DNA of 64,000 nucleotides, from NCBI RefSeq assembly GCF_016865425.1, contig NZ_AP023355.1, forward strand, positions 1,920,198 through 1,984,197, in the 5' to 3' direction. The DNA is from Actinocatenispora thailandica. Its GTDB lineage: Bacteria; Actinomycetota; Actinomycetes; Mycobacteriales; Micromonosporaceae. The notes below the pieces were generated by a model. That model saw only the letters and a program-made list of their open reading frames with translations. It had not been told where the DNA came from and did not search any database. Both the position numbers and the translations under genes were made by a program. The stretch's first letter is position 1. Every line of letters starts with the position of its first letter. Shown piece after piece: positions 26,085 to 35,313 of this stretch.

Positions 26085-29000
26085 GTGGCACGGACCTCGG
26101 CGGTGACCACGCCCCCGCGACTGTTCGGGCGCGCCGCGGAGCTGCGTCGGCTGCGGACCGCGCTGGCGTCGGCCGCCGGCGACCGGTCCCGGGCGGTCGT
26201 CGTGCGCGGCGCCTCCGGAGTGGGCAAGAGCAGCCTGCTCGCCGCGGCCGACCTGCCGGCCGCGCCCACCGTCCGGGTCTGCTGCCGACACGACAGCGCA
26301 GACACCGCGTTCGCGGTGGCCAGGCAGATCATCGCGGAACTGGGTGTCGCACTCCGGGACGCTACCGGGCTCGGCATCGCCCGCACTGTCGCGCACCCGA
26401 CCGATCCGGCCGGGCCTCCCGGACCGGCCCACCCGGCCGTCGCTGCCGGGCGCTGCCAGCGCGACCTCCTCGTCGGCCTGCGACAGCACATCGAGGAGCG
26501 CCTCGCCGAGACGCCACTGGTACTCGTCGTCGACGACGTGCAGTGGTGCGACGAGGCGTCCGCCCGGTGGCTGGCGCTGCTGTCGTCACTACCGGCCCGT
26601 CATCCGGTGACGCTGCTGCTGGGCCAGTCGCGACACCGGACCCGCTCGACGGCCGTCGTCGACGGGATGGTCGCCGAGGGGCGCTGTGAGGCGATGGAGC
26701 TGGGTCCGATCACCGAGGCGGCAGTCGGCGAGATGCTCGCCGAGGCGTACCGGGAACCGGCCAGCGACCGGTTCCGACGCTGCTGCGCCGAGCTGTCCGG
26801 CGGCAATCCGGCCGCACTGGAGCGCCTGGTCGGGGCGTTGCGCGCGTGCCGCATCCGGCCCGACGACGCCGGTGCCGCGGAGCTTCGATCCGGTGCGGTG
26901 TCGTCGATCGGTCCCCGGGTGTTCGCCGACCTGCTGCGCTGGCCGCGGGTACGCAGCCAGGTCGCCAGGGCGATCGCCCTGCTGGGCACCGCCGATGCCG
27001 ACCTGATCGGCGGCGCACTGCGACTGCCGTCCCGGGTCGCCGCCGAGGCGACCGCGCAGCTGCGCCGCGACGGCGTGCTGGAGCCGGCCGGGGCGGGCTT
27101 CGGCCAGCCGCTGCTGCGCGAGGCGTTGGTCGCCGAGCTGTCCGAGCCGACCGCGAACCAGCTGCTGGCCCGGGCCGCCCGGCTCATGGACGACGCCGGC
27201 CGGCCGCTGGCCGAGATCGCCGACCTGCTGCTGCGGCTGCCCCGGCTGGACGAGCGGTGGATGCTCGACACCGTGCACGCCGCGGCGACCAGCGCGGTCT
27301 CCGCCGGGTCGCCCACTGCGGTCGACTACCTGTCCCGGCTGCGGCAGGAGCGCCCCGACCAGCTGTCGATCCGGCTGGAACTCGCGACCGCGCTGCTGCG
27401 CACCGACCCCGAACTCGCGCTGAGCCACCTCGACCACGCCAGCGCCACCAACCGTGCCGGCGGCCCCGACCACGCCGGTGCCACCGGCCATGCCAGCGGC
27501 CCGGACCACGCCGGCACCGGCCACGCCGGCGGCACCGGTCACGACGTGCGCGTCGCGGCCCGGCTCGCGCTGTGCCGCGGGTGGGCCGAACTGGTGCTCG
27601 GCCGTGCCGACGGCGGCTGGTCGGCGCTGTGCGATGCGGAGCGGCAGCTGTCCGCGGCGACGCGGGAGTCGGCCACCGCCGCCGACGCGGCGCTGCGGGT
27701 ACGGATCCGCGCCGCCGTCGGCGCGATCGGCATGATGCGGCTGGGCCGTACCCGACAGGCCTGGCAGCAACTCACCGAACCGGCCGGCCCGGGCCGGCGG
27801 GCGGCCAACGGTGACCGGCTGCTCGGGGTACGCGAGTCGGTCGAGGACGAGCTGACCGCGCTGCGCGGAGTGCTGCACACGCTGTGCCGCGGCGACCTCG
27901 ACACCGCACGCCGGTACGCGGACGGGATGCCGCGCAGCGATCGGGCCCTGGCCGGGTGGACCGGGATGGCTGGGCCGACCCTGTTGCTGTTGCTGGACGA
28001 GGCGCCCGGCGCGCTGCGGCTGCTGGACCGGGCCTGTGGCGTGAGCCGGCGGCTGCGCCAGCCCGGCGCGGAGTACGTCGCCCAGCTCGCTCGCGCGGTC
28101 ATCCTGCTGCAGCTGGGCCGGATCGAGGACGCGGTCGATGCGGCGCTCGTGGCGCTGGGCACGGCCCGCCGCTGCCGCTGGCGACCGGACACGTCCGGGC
28201 CGCGGCTGGTCCTCGCCGGCTGCCGGCTGGCGCAGGGCCGCGCCGACCTGGCCGGCCGGATCGTCGCGCAGCTGCCCCGCGACGTGGTCGACGATTCGGT
28301 GTGGCTGCGGGGCATGTACGCCTCGATCACCGCGCGGCTGCACGGGCGGCAGGGTGACTGGCGCGCGGCGGTCGCGGTACTCGACGAGCACGGCGCGGCG
28401 CTGCGCCGGGCCGGCATCGTCGATCACCTACTGGCACCGTGGTGGTTCGAGGCGGTGACGGTGCTGGCCGACGCCGGCCGGCCCGAACTCGCCGAGCCCT
28501 ACCTCGATCGCGGTGGCGCGCTGGCCCGGCGCTGGCCCACCCCGCACGCGCGCGGCAGGTACCTGCTCGCGGCGAGCATGCTCGCCGCCGAACCGGACCG
28601 GTTGCGGCTGGCGCGGGACGCCGCCGACGCGAGCGGCGAGCGCGCCCCGGTGCCCCGGCTGGAGGCCCGGTTGCGGATCGGCCGGCTGCTGCTGGCCGAG
28701 GGCGACCGGCACGCCGCGCGGCAGGAACTGCGCGCCGTGCTGGCCGGCGCCGAGTCGCTCGGGTTGCTGGAGCTGCGCCGGGCCGCGGGCACCGCGCTGT
28801 CCGCCGCCGGTGGTACCCGGCCGGCCGGCGCCGACCCCGGGCCGGCCGGGTCGCCGACCGGCCGGCTGACCGACAGCGAGCGCCGGGTGGCCGAGCTTGC
28901 CGCCCAGGGGTTGACGAACCGGCAGGTCGCCGCGGAACTGTTCCTGTCGACGCGCACCGTCGAGTTCCACCTGACCAACGTCTACCGCAAGACCGGCGTA

Positions 29001-29180
29001 CCGGATCGGCGGCGCCTCGCCGCGGTCCTGACCTCCGCCGACGCCCGGCCGGCCGCGCCGCAGCGCCGGCGTCCGGAGGCGACCGGATGGCGGTCACCGG
29101 AGACCTCGCGGGCACGGGTACCGGACGGGCCGCACCGGACGCCGCCGGAGGCATCGCAGCGATGGCTGCCGGAGGCGTGA
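26085..29180 (+). CDS. LAL regulator 1 (ATPase-LuxR, MalT-like), 1031 aa
   Basis: GTG start with GGGGAGGG upstream. Residues 1-250 are an AAA-type ATPase: RLFGRAAELRRLRTAL, Walker A GASGVGKSS (42-50), Walker B LVLVVDDVQWCDE (about 146-157). The middle 600 residues are Ala/Leu/Arg-rich helical repeats of the tetratricopeptide type, with a His-Ala-Gly low-complexity patch near 452-485. A LuxR helix-turn-helix ends the protein (about 925-985): LTDSERRVAELAAQGLTNRQVAAELFLSTRTVEFHLTNVYRKTGV. LAL proteins are usually pathway-specific activators responding to a ligand and ATP. It overlaps the next LAL gene, so the three are probably one transcript. Confidence 0.95.
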   Translation: MARTSAVTTPPRLFGRAAELRRLRTALASAAGDRSRAVVVRGASGVGKSSLLAAADLPAAPTVRVCCRHDSADTAFAVARQIIAELGVALRDATGLGIARTVAHPTDPAGPPGPAHPAVAAGRCQRDLLVGLRQHIEERLAETPLVLVVDDVQWCDEASARWLALLSSLPARHPVTLLLGQSRHRTRSTAVVDGMVAEGRCEAMELGPITEAAVGEMLAEAYREPASDRFRRCCAELSGGNPAALERLVGALRACRIRPDDAGAAELRSGAVSSIGPRVFADLLRWPRVRSQVARAIALLGTADADLIGGALRLPSRVAAEATAQLRRDGVLEPAGAGFGQPLLREALVAELSEPTANQLLARAARLMDDAGRPLAEIADLLLRLPRLDERWMLDTVHAAATSAVSAGSPTAVDYLSRLRQERPDQLSIRLELATALLRTDPELALSHLDHASATNRAGGPDHAGATGHASGPDHAGTGHAGGTGHDVRVAARLALCRGWAELVLGRADGGWSALCDAERQLSAATRESATAADAALRVRIRAAVGAIGMMRLGRTRQAWQQLTEPAGPGRRAANGDRLLGVRESVEDELTALRGVLHTLCRGDLDTARRYADGMPRSDRALAGWTGMAGPTLLLLLDEAPGALRLLDRACGVSRRLRQPGAEYVAQLARAVILLQLGRIEDAVDAALVALGTARRCRWRPDTSGPRLVLAGCRLAQGRADLAGRIVAQLPRDVVDDSVWLRGMYASITARLHGRQGDWRAAVAVLDEHGAALRRAGIVDHLLAPWWFEAVTVLADAGRPELAEPYLDRGGALARRWPTPHARGRYLLAASMLAAEPDRLRLARDAADASGERAPVPRLEARLRIGRLLLAEGDRHAARQELRAVLAGAESLGLLELRRAAGTALSAAGGTRPAGADPGPAGSPTGRLTDSERRVAELAAQGLTNRQVAAELFLSTRTVEFHLTNVYRKTGVPDRRRLAAVLTSADARPAAPQRRRPEATGWRSPETSRARVPDGPHRTPPEASQRWLPEA

Positions 29181-31894
29181 TCGGAGCCGAGGACCGGCTC
29201 GCCGAGCGCACCTCGGCGATCGACGCGCTGCGGCGGCGGATCGACGCGCTCGGCGACGGGCAGTCCGGCGCGGTTCTGGTGGCCGGCCCCGCGGGGATGG
29301 GGCGGTCCGCACTGCTGGCGCGCGCGGCAGCCGATGCCCGCGCAGCCGGGATCGCGGTGGTGCAGATCCGGTTCGCGCGCCCGGTGCCCGACGCCCCGGG
29401 CACGGTCCCGGCGCCGGGCACGCCGGGTTCGGCCCTCGGGCCGGGCACGGTGGGTTCGGCCCTCGGGCCGGGCACGGTGGGTTCGGCGCCCGGGCCGGGC
29501 ACGGTGGAGTCGGACCCGCCGGGATCGGTCGGCATCCCGGCGGCGCTGATGCGGGAGGCGGAGGCGGGGCTTGCCACGGCCACGCCGACGCTGCTCGCCG
29601 TCGACGACGTGCACCGGGCCGGCCCGGCCGGCCTGCGCTGGCTGACCCGGCTGGCCTGCCGCAGCGGCGGCGGTCCCGCGCTGGTCGTGTGCGGGGTCGC
29701 GTCCTGGTTTCGCTGGGCCACCGGCCGCTGCGCCGACCTGACCGCGCCGCACCGCATCCAGCTGCGCCCGCTGAGCTTCGCCGGGGTGCGCGAGGTGTGC
29801 GTCCGGCTCGCCGGCCCGGTACCCGACGAGTACGTGCAGGCGGTCGCGGCGGCCAGCCGCGGCAACCCGGCACTGGTACATGCGATCGTGCGTCGCTGCC
29901 CGCACACGACGGCCGGCCCGGCGCTGCTGCCGCGACTGTCCTCGGTGACCGCCGACGTGATCGCCGGCTACGTCGACCGGGTGTACGACGGGGTACCGGC
30001 GGAGCTGACCGGGCTGCTGCAGGCGGTCGCGGTGGCCGGCCGGGAGCTGCCCTTCGGCTCGCTGTGCGAGCTGGCGGGGGTGGACGCGGTGGATCTGGAC
30101 CGGCTGCTCGCCACCGGCCTGTTCGCCTACACCGACCGGCTGCACCCGGTCTGGCCGGAGGTCGTCGACCGCATCCTGGGCCGGCTGGGCCCGACCGAAC
30201 TGCCGGAGCTGTACCGGCGGGCAGCCGAGATCGGCCGCACCGGTGCGGTGGACGACCACGTGCTCGCCGAGTGGCTGGACCTGGCCGGGTCGCGGCGGCC
30301 GGCGTGGGCGGTCGAGGTACTCACCGACGTCGGCTGGCGGGCCGCCCGGGACGGCCGGCGTGACACCGCGGTCCGGCTGCTGGGCCGGGCGCTCGACACC
30401 GAGGGTGACGGGCCGCGGCGCGGCGCGCTACTGCTCGCACTGGGCACGACGGAGCTGTCGGTCTCGCCGGATGCCGGCGAACGTCATCTGGGCACGCTGC
30501 TGCGCGACCCGAGCCTGCACGAGGTGGCGCACCGGCTGGCCGCGGCGGATCTGCTGTCGCTGGGCGGGTCGGACTGCCGGCCGGCGCTGCGGGCGGGGCT
30601 GCGCTCGGCGCGCAGCGACGCGGAACGGGCCGGGCTGCTCGGGCTGTCCTGGCTGGCTCACCCGCGCGGGTACGAGGACGACGAGGACGCCTGGCTGACC
30701 CGCGGCGAGCTGCCCTCGGCCGCGCAGCTCGCCGGCCGGGCCTGGTGGCTCACCGTGCGGGCGGAAGAGCGTACCGCGGCGCTGGCCATCGCCCGGGCCG
30801 CGGCGGCGACCCCGCTGTTCCATCCCCGGCTCGTCGCCTCCCGGGTGCTGCTGCTCGCCGACGACCTGGCCGGAGCCGGCGAGGTACTGGACTCGGTGCT
30901 CGCCGACGCGACCCGGGCGCGGGCCGACACGGTGCTCATCCATGCGCTGCTGGTGTACGCCGAGCTCTCGTACCGGCAGGGGCACCTCACCGCGGGCGAG
31001 CAGGCGCTGGAGCGCGCGCTGCGGCACCTGGCCCCGCACGCCTGGCCGCCGGCGGTGCTGCGCCAGGTGGTCGCGGTGCAGATGATGCTCGACATCGAGC
31101 AGGAACGGTTCGACGCCGCGCAGGAGCTCGCCGAGCTGCAGCCGTCGCCGGCCGGCTCCGGCGGCTTCGGCTGGTCGGCGTTGCTCTACGCGCGCGGGGT
31201 GCTGGAGCTGCGCCGCGAGCGGATGGGGGTGGCCAGCGCGCTGCTGCACGAGTGCGGCCGGCGGATGTCGGCCGACGGCCTGGACAACCCGGCGCTGCTC
31301 AACTGGCGGGCGTACGCCGCGGTCGCCGACGCCGCGAGCGACCGCCCGCGGCGGGCCGCCCGGCTGATCGCCGACGCGCTGGTACGGGCCGAGGCGTGGG
31401 GCGCGCCGAGCGCGCTCGGGCTGGTCCGGGTCTGCGCCGGGCAGGCCTTCGAGGGTCAGCGGCTGAGTCAACTGCGCAGCGCGGTGGACACGTTGCGCGG
31501 CTGCCTGTCCCGGCTGCGGTACGCGCGGGCGCTGGTGGATCTGGCCGCCGCCGCGGCGGCCGTCGGTGACGTGGCGCTCGCCGTGTCGTCCGCCCGGGAG
31601 GCCGAGCAGTTGGCGGCCAGCCACGGTTGGCCGCCGGTGCTGCACCGGGCGGCCGCGATCCTCCAGCGCTGCCAGCGAGGCGCCGGGCCGGCGCTGTCCG
31701 CGGCGCAGCGTGCGGTCGCCGAACTGGCGGCGTCCGGGCTGTCGAACAAGCAGATCGCGCAGCGCCGCCGGGTCAGCCTGCGCACCGTCGAACTGCACCT
31801 GACCAACACGTACCGACAGTTGGGGATCCGGCGCCGCGCCGAACTGGCCGCCGCGCTGGATCGTGCCGTCCGCGCGGGTGCCGGCGGTGCTTGA
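29162..31894 (+). CDS. LAL regulator 2 with Arg in Walker A, about 910 aa
   Basis: Start is uncertain: ATG 29162 (GGAGG ten bases upstream, 19-bp overlap with LAL 1) is preferred; ATG 29087 has a better-spaced GGAGG but a 94-bp overlap, and GTG 29177 is also possible. The ATPase domain begins IGAEDRLAERTSAIDALRRRI. The P-loop reads GPAGMGRSALL, with Arg in place of the invariant Lys; Walker B-like LLAVDDVHRAG is present. A 9-residue repeat (GTVGSALGP) occupies residues 80-115 within the ATPase domain. The C-terminal LuxR domain (about 845-905) is intact: LSAAQRAVAELAASGLSNKQIAQRRRVSLRTVELHLTNTYRQLGI. ATP use may be impaired. Confidence 0.92.
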   Translation: MAAGGVIGAEDRLAERTSAIDALRRRIDALGDGQSGAVLVAGPAGMGRSALLARAAADARAAGIAVVQIRFARPVPDAPGTVPAPGTPGSALGPGTVGSALGPGTVGSAPGPGTVESDPPGSVGIPAALMREAEAGLATATPTLLAVDDVHRAGPAGLRWLTRLACRSGGGPALVVCGVASWFRWATGRCADLTAPHRIQLRPLSFAGVREVCVRLAGPVPDEYVQAVAAASRGNPALVHAIVRRCPHTTAGPALLPRLSSVTADVIAGYVDRVYDGVPAELTGLLQAVAVAGRELPFGSLCELAGVDAVDLDRLLATGLFAYTDRLHPVWPEVVDRILGRLGPTELPELYRRAAEIGRTGAVDDHVLAEWLDLAGSRRPAWAVEVLTDVGWRAARDGRRDTAVRLLGRALDTEGDGPRRGALLLALGTTELSVSPDAGERHLGTLLRDPSLHEVAHRLAAADLLSLGGSDCRPALRAGLRSARSDAERAGLLGLSWLAHPRGYEDDEDAWLTRGELPSAAQLAGRAWWLTVRAEERTAALAIARAAAATPLFHPRLVASRVLLLADDLAGAGEVLDSVLADATRARADTVLIHALLVYAELSYRQGHLTAGEQALERALRHLAPHAWPPAVLRQVVAVQMMLDIEQERFDAAQELAELQPSPAGSGGFGWSALLYARGVLELRRERMGVASALLHECGRRMSADGLDNPALLNWRAYAAVADAASDRPRRAARLIADALVRAEAWGAPSALGLVRVCAGQAFEGQRLSQLRSAVDTLRGCLSRLRYARALVDLAAAAAAVGDVALAVSSAREAEQLAASHGWPPVLHRAAAILQRCQRGAGPALSAAQRAVAELAASGLSNKQIAQRRRVSLRTVELHLTNTYRQLGIRRRAELAAALDRAVRAGAGGA
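29400..29512 (+). repeat. In-frame 27-bp tandem repeat within LAL 2
   Basis: About four units of GGGCACGGTGGGTTCGGCCC-type sequence encode repeated Gly-Thr-Val-Gly-Ser-Ala-Leu-Gly-Pro. The 27-bp unit keeps the frame; probably a flexible insert between P-loop and Walker B. Confidence 0.8.
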
Positions 31895-34661
31895 GGAACG
31901 CGACGGCGAACTCGGCGCGGCGCAGCGGGCGCTGGCCACGGCGCTGTCCGGCCGCGGGCAGCTCATCGTGGCCGAGGGCGGCATCGGCGCCGGCAAGTCC
32001 GCGCTGCTCGCCGCGGTGGCGGGGGTCGGCGCGGCGGCCGGCATGCAGGTCTCGCGTGCCCAGGCGACCCGGCTGGAACGCGACTTCGGCGGTGCGGTGC
32101 TGCGAGCGCTGCTCTACCCGCTGGTCACCGCGGTACCGGCGGCGAACGCCGCGGGGTGGCTGGCCGGCGCGGCGTCCGCGGCGGCGCCGCTGTTCGGCGA
32201 CGATCCGAGCGTTCTCGCCGCGGTGTCCCGGTTGCGGTACGACCCCGACGTCGGGTACGGGCTGCGCCTGCTGGTCCGCCGGATCTGCGCGCAGCGCCCG
32301 CTGCTGCTGGTGGTCGACGACCTGCAGCGTGCCGACCTGCTCTCGTTGGCGTTCTTGGCGGATCTCGTCGCGTGCCGGGAGGAGATGCCGGTCGCGGTGG
32401 CCGTCGCCGTGCAGTACGAGACGAGCGCGGTCGAGGCCGAGCCGGTCGACGAGATCGTGCAGGCGGCCGACGTGGTACTGCGGCCCGCCCCGCTGTCCGA
32501 GCGCGCCGTCGCCGACATCCTGCGCGCGGCGGGGCGCGATCCGGCCGAGGCGCCCGGCCTGCACCGGGCGAGCCGCGGCAACCCGCTGGTACTGCGATCC
32601 CTGGTCGGTACCGGCGGGCACCCGTCCGGCTGCCCGTCCCCGTTGCGGGAGCGGCTGGTGCAGGCGTTCGACGCGCTCGCCGACGAGGTCCGGGCGTACG
32701 CGCGGGCGCTGGTGCTGCTACCGTCCGGGGCCGGCCCGGCCACGGTCGCCGCGGTCGCCGGGCTGGACGAGGTGCAGAGCCGGTTCGCCCGGCGGCGGCT
32801 GGACCGGCTCGGCCTGCTGCGGGCGGGGCTGCGCGGGTACGCCCAGGTCGTGGTCGAGGACGCGATGTCGCCGGCGGAGCTGGACGAGTTCCACCGGCGC
32901 GCGGCCGAGGCGCTCGACGCGGCCGGCCACCCCATCGACGAGGTGGCCGACGAGTGCATGGCGGTGTCCGGTGCGCCGCCGGCCTGCGCGGCCCGGGTAC
33001 TGCCGGCGGCGGGGCGGGCGGCGTTGCGCGCGCACGACCCGCGGCGGGCGGTGCGCTACCTGCGACGGGCGCTGATCGACTGCACGGACGACGGGGCGGA
33101 ACGGGCCCGGCTGCTGGCCCGGCTGGCCGAGGCGGAGCTGCGCACCGATCCGGTGGCGGCCATCCGGCACGTGGGTCGGGCCGCCCGGCTGATGCCCGAC
33201 GTACGCTCCCGGGCGGCGATCCTGTCCCGCCTGACCCCGATCGCGCTGACCGGCGCCGACGACCTGTTCGGGCTGATCGACGCCGCCGCACGTGCGTTGC
33301 CGGCGACCCGGGAGAGCCTTCCGGTGGACCGGGAGCTGGCGCTGCGGTTGGAGGCCCGCCGCCGCTTTCGTGACCTGGACGACGGCGACGCGCTGCGGGA
33401 CACCCTGGGCCGGTGGGCCGGGTACGGCGCGTTGCCGCCCCTCGACACCGAGGCGGAGCGGGAGCTGGTCGCGGTGCTGCTGTACGCGGCGACGCTGACC
33501 GTGCGGACCTCGGGTGCCCAGGTCGCCGGGCTCGCCTGCCGGCTGCTGGAGCAGCTGCCGTACCGGCCGCTGCTGGCACACACCCCCGCGCCGCTGGCGG
33601 TCGCCTGCGCGCTCGCCGCGGGGGAGACGACCGACGTGGCGGACTGGTTGTCCACCGCGCTGCTGCCCGGTGGCCGCCGGCCCCCTGACGACGTGCTGCT
33701 GGCACTGATCGGCCGGGCCACCCTGCACTGGCTGCGCGGCAACCTCGCCGAATGCCGGCGCGACCTGCTCCGGGCGACCCGGCTGGCCCGCGGCGCCGGC
33801 GCGACGCTGGATCCGACCGGCGCGATCGGGCTGGTGTCCACCGCACTGAAGGTGGGCGACCGGCGGATCCTGGACCGGGTGGCCGAGGTGTGGCCGGACC
33901 CGACCACCGCGACCCGGCCGCACCTGCGGCTGCTGGCCCAGACGCTGCGTGCGGCGCTCGCGCTCGATCGGGGCCCGACCTCGACGGAGTGGGACGACTG
34001 GGAGCAGTGCCTGGCCGAACTGGAGCGGCTCGGCTGGCGCAATCCGGCGCTGCTGCCGGTGGGTAGCTGGTCGGCCCGGGCGCTGGTGACGGCGGGCCGG
34101 TCCCGGCGGGCCCGGCAGCTGATGGAGCGCGAGTACGACCGGGCCACCTGGTGGGGCTGCCCGATCCCGATCGGGCGGTCGCTGCGGATCCTGGGCCGGC
34201 TCACCGAGGGGCCGGCGGGTGTGGAGCTGCTGGCCCAGTCGGTCGACGTGCTCACCGACGCCGGCAACGACGCCGAGCTGGCGCGGACCCTGGTCGAGTA
34301 CGGCGTGCGGCTGCGCGCGGCGGGCCGGCCGGATGCGCCGGAGCGGCTCGTGCGCGGCATGCGGTTGGCCCGGCGGGCCGGCGCCGACCGCGTCGCCGAC
34401 CGCGCGGCGGCGCTGCTGGGCGAGCCGGGCCGGGCCGGGAGCCCGCTCACCGCGGCCGAGCTGAAGGTGGCCCGGCTGTCGGCGGGCGGCAGCTCCAACC
34501 GGCAGATCGCCGAACTGCTCGGGGTGACCCGGCGGGCGGTGGAGAAGAATTTGACGAACTGCTACCGGAAGCTCGGCGTGCCGGGCCGGGCGATGCTCGC
34601 CGGGAAGCTGGCCGAGCTGTTCCCGGCCGTCGAACCGGCCGACGACGAGGCGCTCGGCTGA
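31863..34661 (+). CDS. LAL regulator 3 (ATPase-LuxR), about 932 aa
   Basis: Overlaps the end of LAL 2 by 32 bp; GTG 31863 gives 932 aa, and GTG 31878 or 31887 are alternatives, none with a clear ribosome site, consistent with translational coupling. ATPase domain: LEERDGELGAAQRAL, Walker A GGIGAGKSAL (about 38-48), Walker B LLLVVDDLQRADLLSL (about 143-158). A long helical-repeat middle region follows. The C-terminal LuxR domain at about 860-920 reads LTAAELKVARLSAGGSSNRQIAELLGVTRRAVEKNLTNCYRKLGV. The recognition helix differs from those of LAL 1 and 2 (RRAVEKNLTN against RTVEFHLTN), so targets may differ. Confidence 0.94.
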   Translation: MPSARVPAVLEERDGELGAAQRALATALSGRGQLIVAEGGIGAGKSALLAAVAGVGAAAGMQVSRAQATRLERDFGGAVLRALLYPLVTAVPAANAAGWLAGAASAAAPLFGDDPSVLAAVSRLRYDPDVGYGLRLLVRRICAQRPLLLVVDDLQRADLLSLAFLADLVACREEMPVAVAVAVQYETSAVEAEPVDEIVQAADVVLRPAPLSERAVADILRAAGRDPAEAPGLHRASRGNPLVLRSLVGTGGHPSGCPSPLRERLVQAFDALADEVRAYARALVLLPSGAGPATVAAVAGLDEVQSRFARRRLDRLGLLRAGLRGYAQVVVEDAMSPAELDEFHRRAAEALDAAGHPIDEVADECMAVSGAPPACAARVLPAAGRAALRAHDPRRAVRYLRRALIDCTDDGAERARLLARLAEAELRTDPVAAIRHVGRAARLMPDVRSRAAILSRLTPIALTGADDLFGLIDAAARALPATRESLPVDRELALRLEARRRFRDLDDGDALRDTLGRWAGYGALPPLDTEAERELVAVLLYAATLTVRTSGAQVAGLACRLLEQLPYRPLLAHTPAPLAVACALAAGETTDVADWLSTALLPGGRRPPDDVLLALIGRATLHWLRGNLAECRRDLLRATRLARGAGATLDPTGAIGLVSTALKVGDRRILDRVAEVWPDPTTATRPHLRLLAQTLRAALALDRGPTSTEWDDWEQCLAELERLGWRNPALLPVGSWSARALVTAGRSRRARQLMEREYDRATWWGCPIPIGRSLRILGRLTEGPAGVELLAQSVDVLTDAGNDAELARTLVEYGVRLRAAGRPDAPERLVRGMRLARRAGADRVADRAAALLGEPGRAGSPLTAAELKVARLSAGGSSNRQIAELLGVTRRAVEKNLTNCYRKLGVPGRAMLAGKLAELFPAVEPADDEALG

Positions 34662-34689
34662 GCCGCCGGCGACGGGCGGTGCGGCGCCG

Positions 34690-35196
34690 TCACCGTCCGA
34701 TCGTGTCGAGGACCGCCGCGACGTCCGGTGCGGTCACCGCGACGATCTCCCTGGCTGCCGCGCCCAGCGCGGTGAGCTGTTCCGGGGTCAGCGCGTCGAT
34801 GACCAGCCGCCGGACCTCCCGAACGTGTCCGGGCGCCGTCTGTTCGAGCTTGGCCCGGCCGGCGTCGGTGAGCAGCGCGGCGGTGCGCCGCCCGTGCTCG
34901 TGGCAGGCGACCCGGCGGACGTAGCCGGAGCGTTCGAGCCGGCCGACCGCGTGGGAGAGGCGAGACAGCGAACCGCGCGCCATCATCGCCAGATCGCTCA
35001 TCGGGACGGACCCGTCGGGCGACTCGCTGAGCTGGACGAGCACCTGGTACTCGTACAGGTTGAGGCCGGCGTCCCGCTTCAGCTGCGCGTCGAGCGCCGG
35101 CGGCAGGGTGCTGATCACACCCATCAACGCGATCCAGTGTTCCTGCTGGTCACGCCGCAGCCAGGGGACCTCGTCGGCGGCTCGTTCGGTGGGCAC
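34690..35196 (-). CDS. MarR-family regulator, divergent from azoreductase
   Basis: 168 aa from a GTG. The winged helix is visible at about residues 45-115: LNLYEYQVLVQLSESPDGSVPMSDLAMMARGSLSRLSHAVGRLERSGYVRRVACHEHGRRTAALLTDAG, with the DNA-recognition helix and the wing Arg pair. It is divergent from an FMN reductase gene, and the 117-bp gap holds two 12-bp palindromes arranged as a larger inverted repeat. This is the usual arrangement of a repressor released by quinones, azo compounds or oxidants. Confidence 0.93.
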   Translation of the reverse strand: MPTERAADEVPWLRRDQQEHWIALMGVISTLPPALDAQLKRDAGLNLYEYQVLVQLSESPDGSVPMSDLAMMARGSLSRLSHAVGRLERSGYVRRVACHEHGRRTAALLTDAGRAKLEQTAPGHVREVRRLVIDALTPEQLTALGAAAREIVAVTAPDVAAVLDTIGR

Positions 35197-35220
35197 GCGG
35201 CAAGTCTACGGCAGGGGAAC

Positions 35221-35266
35221 TTGAATGTTCAATTGCAACGCGCTACGGTGCCGATTGAACATTCAA
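35221..35266. promoter_or_regulatory. Paired MarR operators
   Basis: TTGAATGTTCAA (35221-35232) and TTGAACATTCAA (35255-35266) are each near-palindromic and are inverted copies of one another, 34 bp apart. They cover the divergent promoter region between MarR and the azoreductase. Confidence 0.82.
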
Positions 35267-35313
35267 CTAGCCCGGCGCCCGCGTCGCCGGGTGCGTCGCG
35301 AGGAGCACCCTTC

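Noticed and set aside
34662-34689. Terminator between LAL 3 and the convergent MarR gene
   Set aside because: Only short GC-rich arms (CCGCC/GGCGG) are present; too weak to call.
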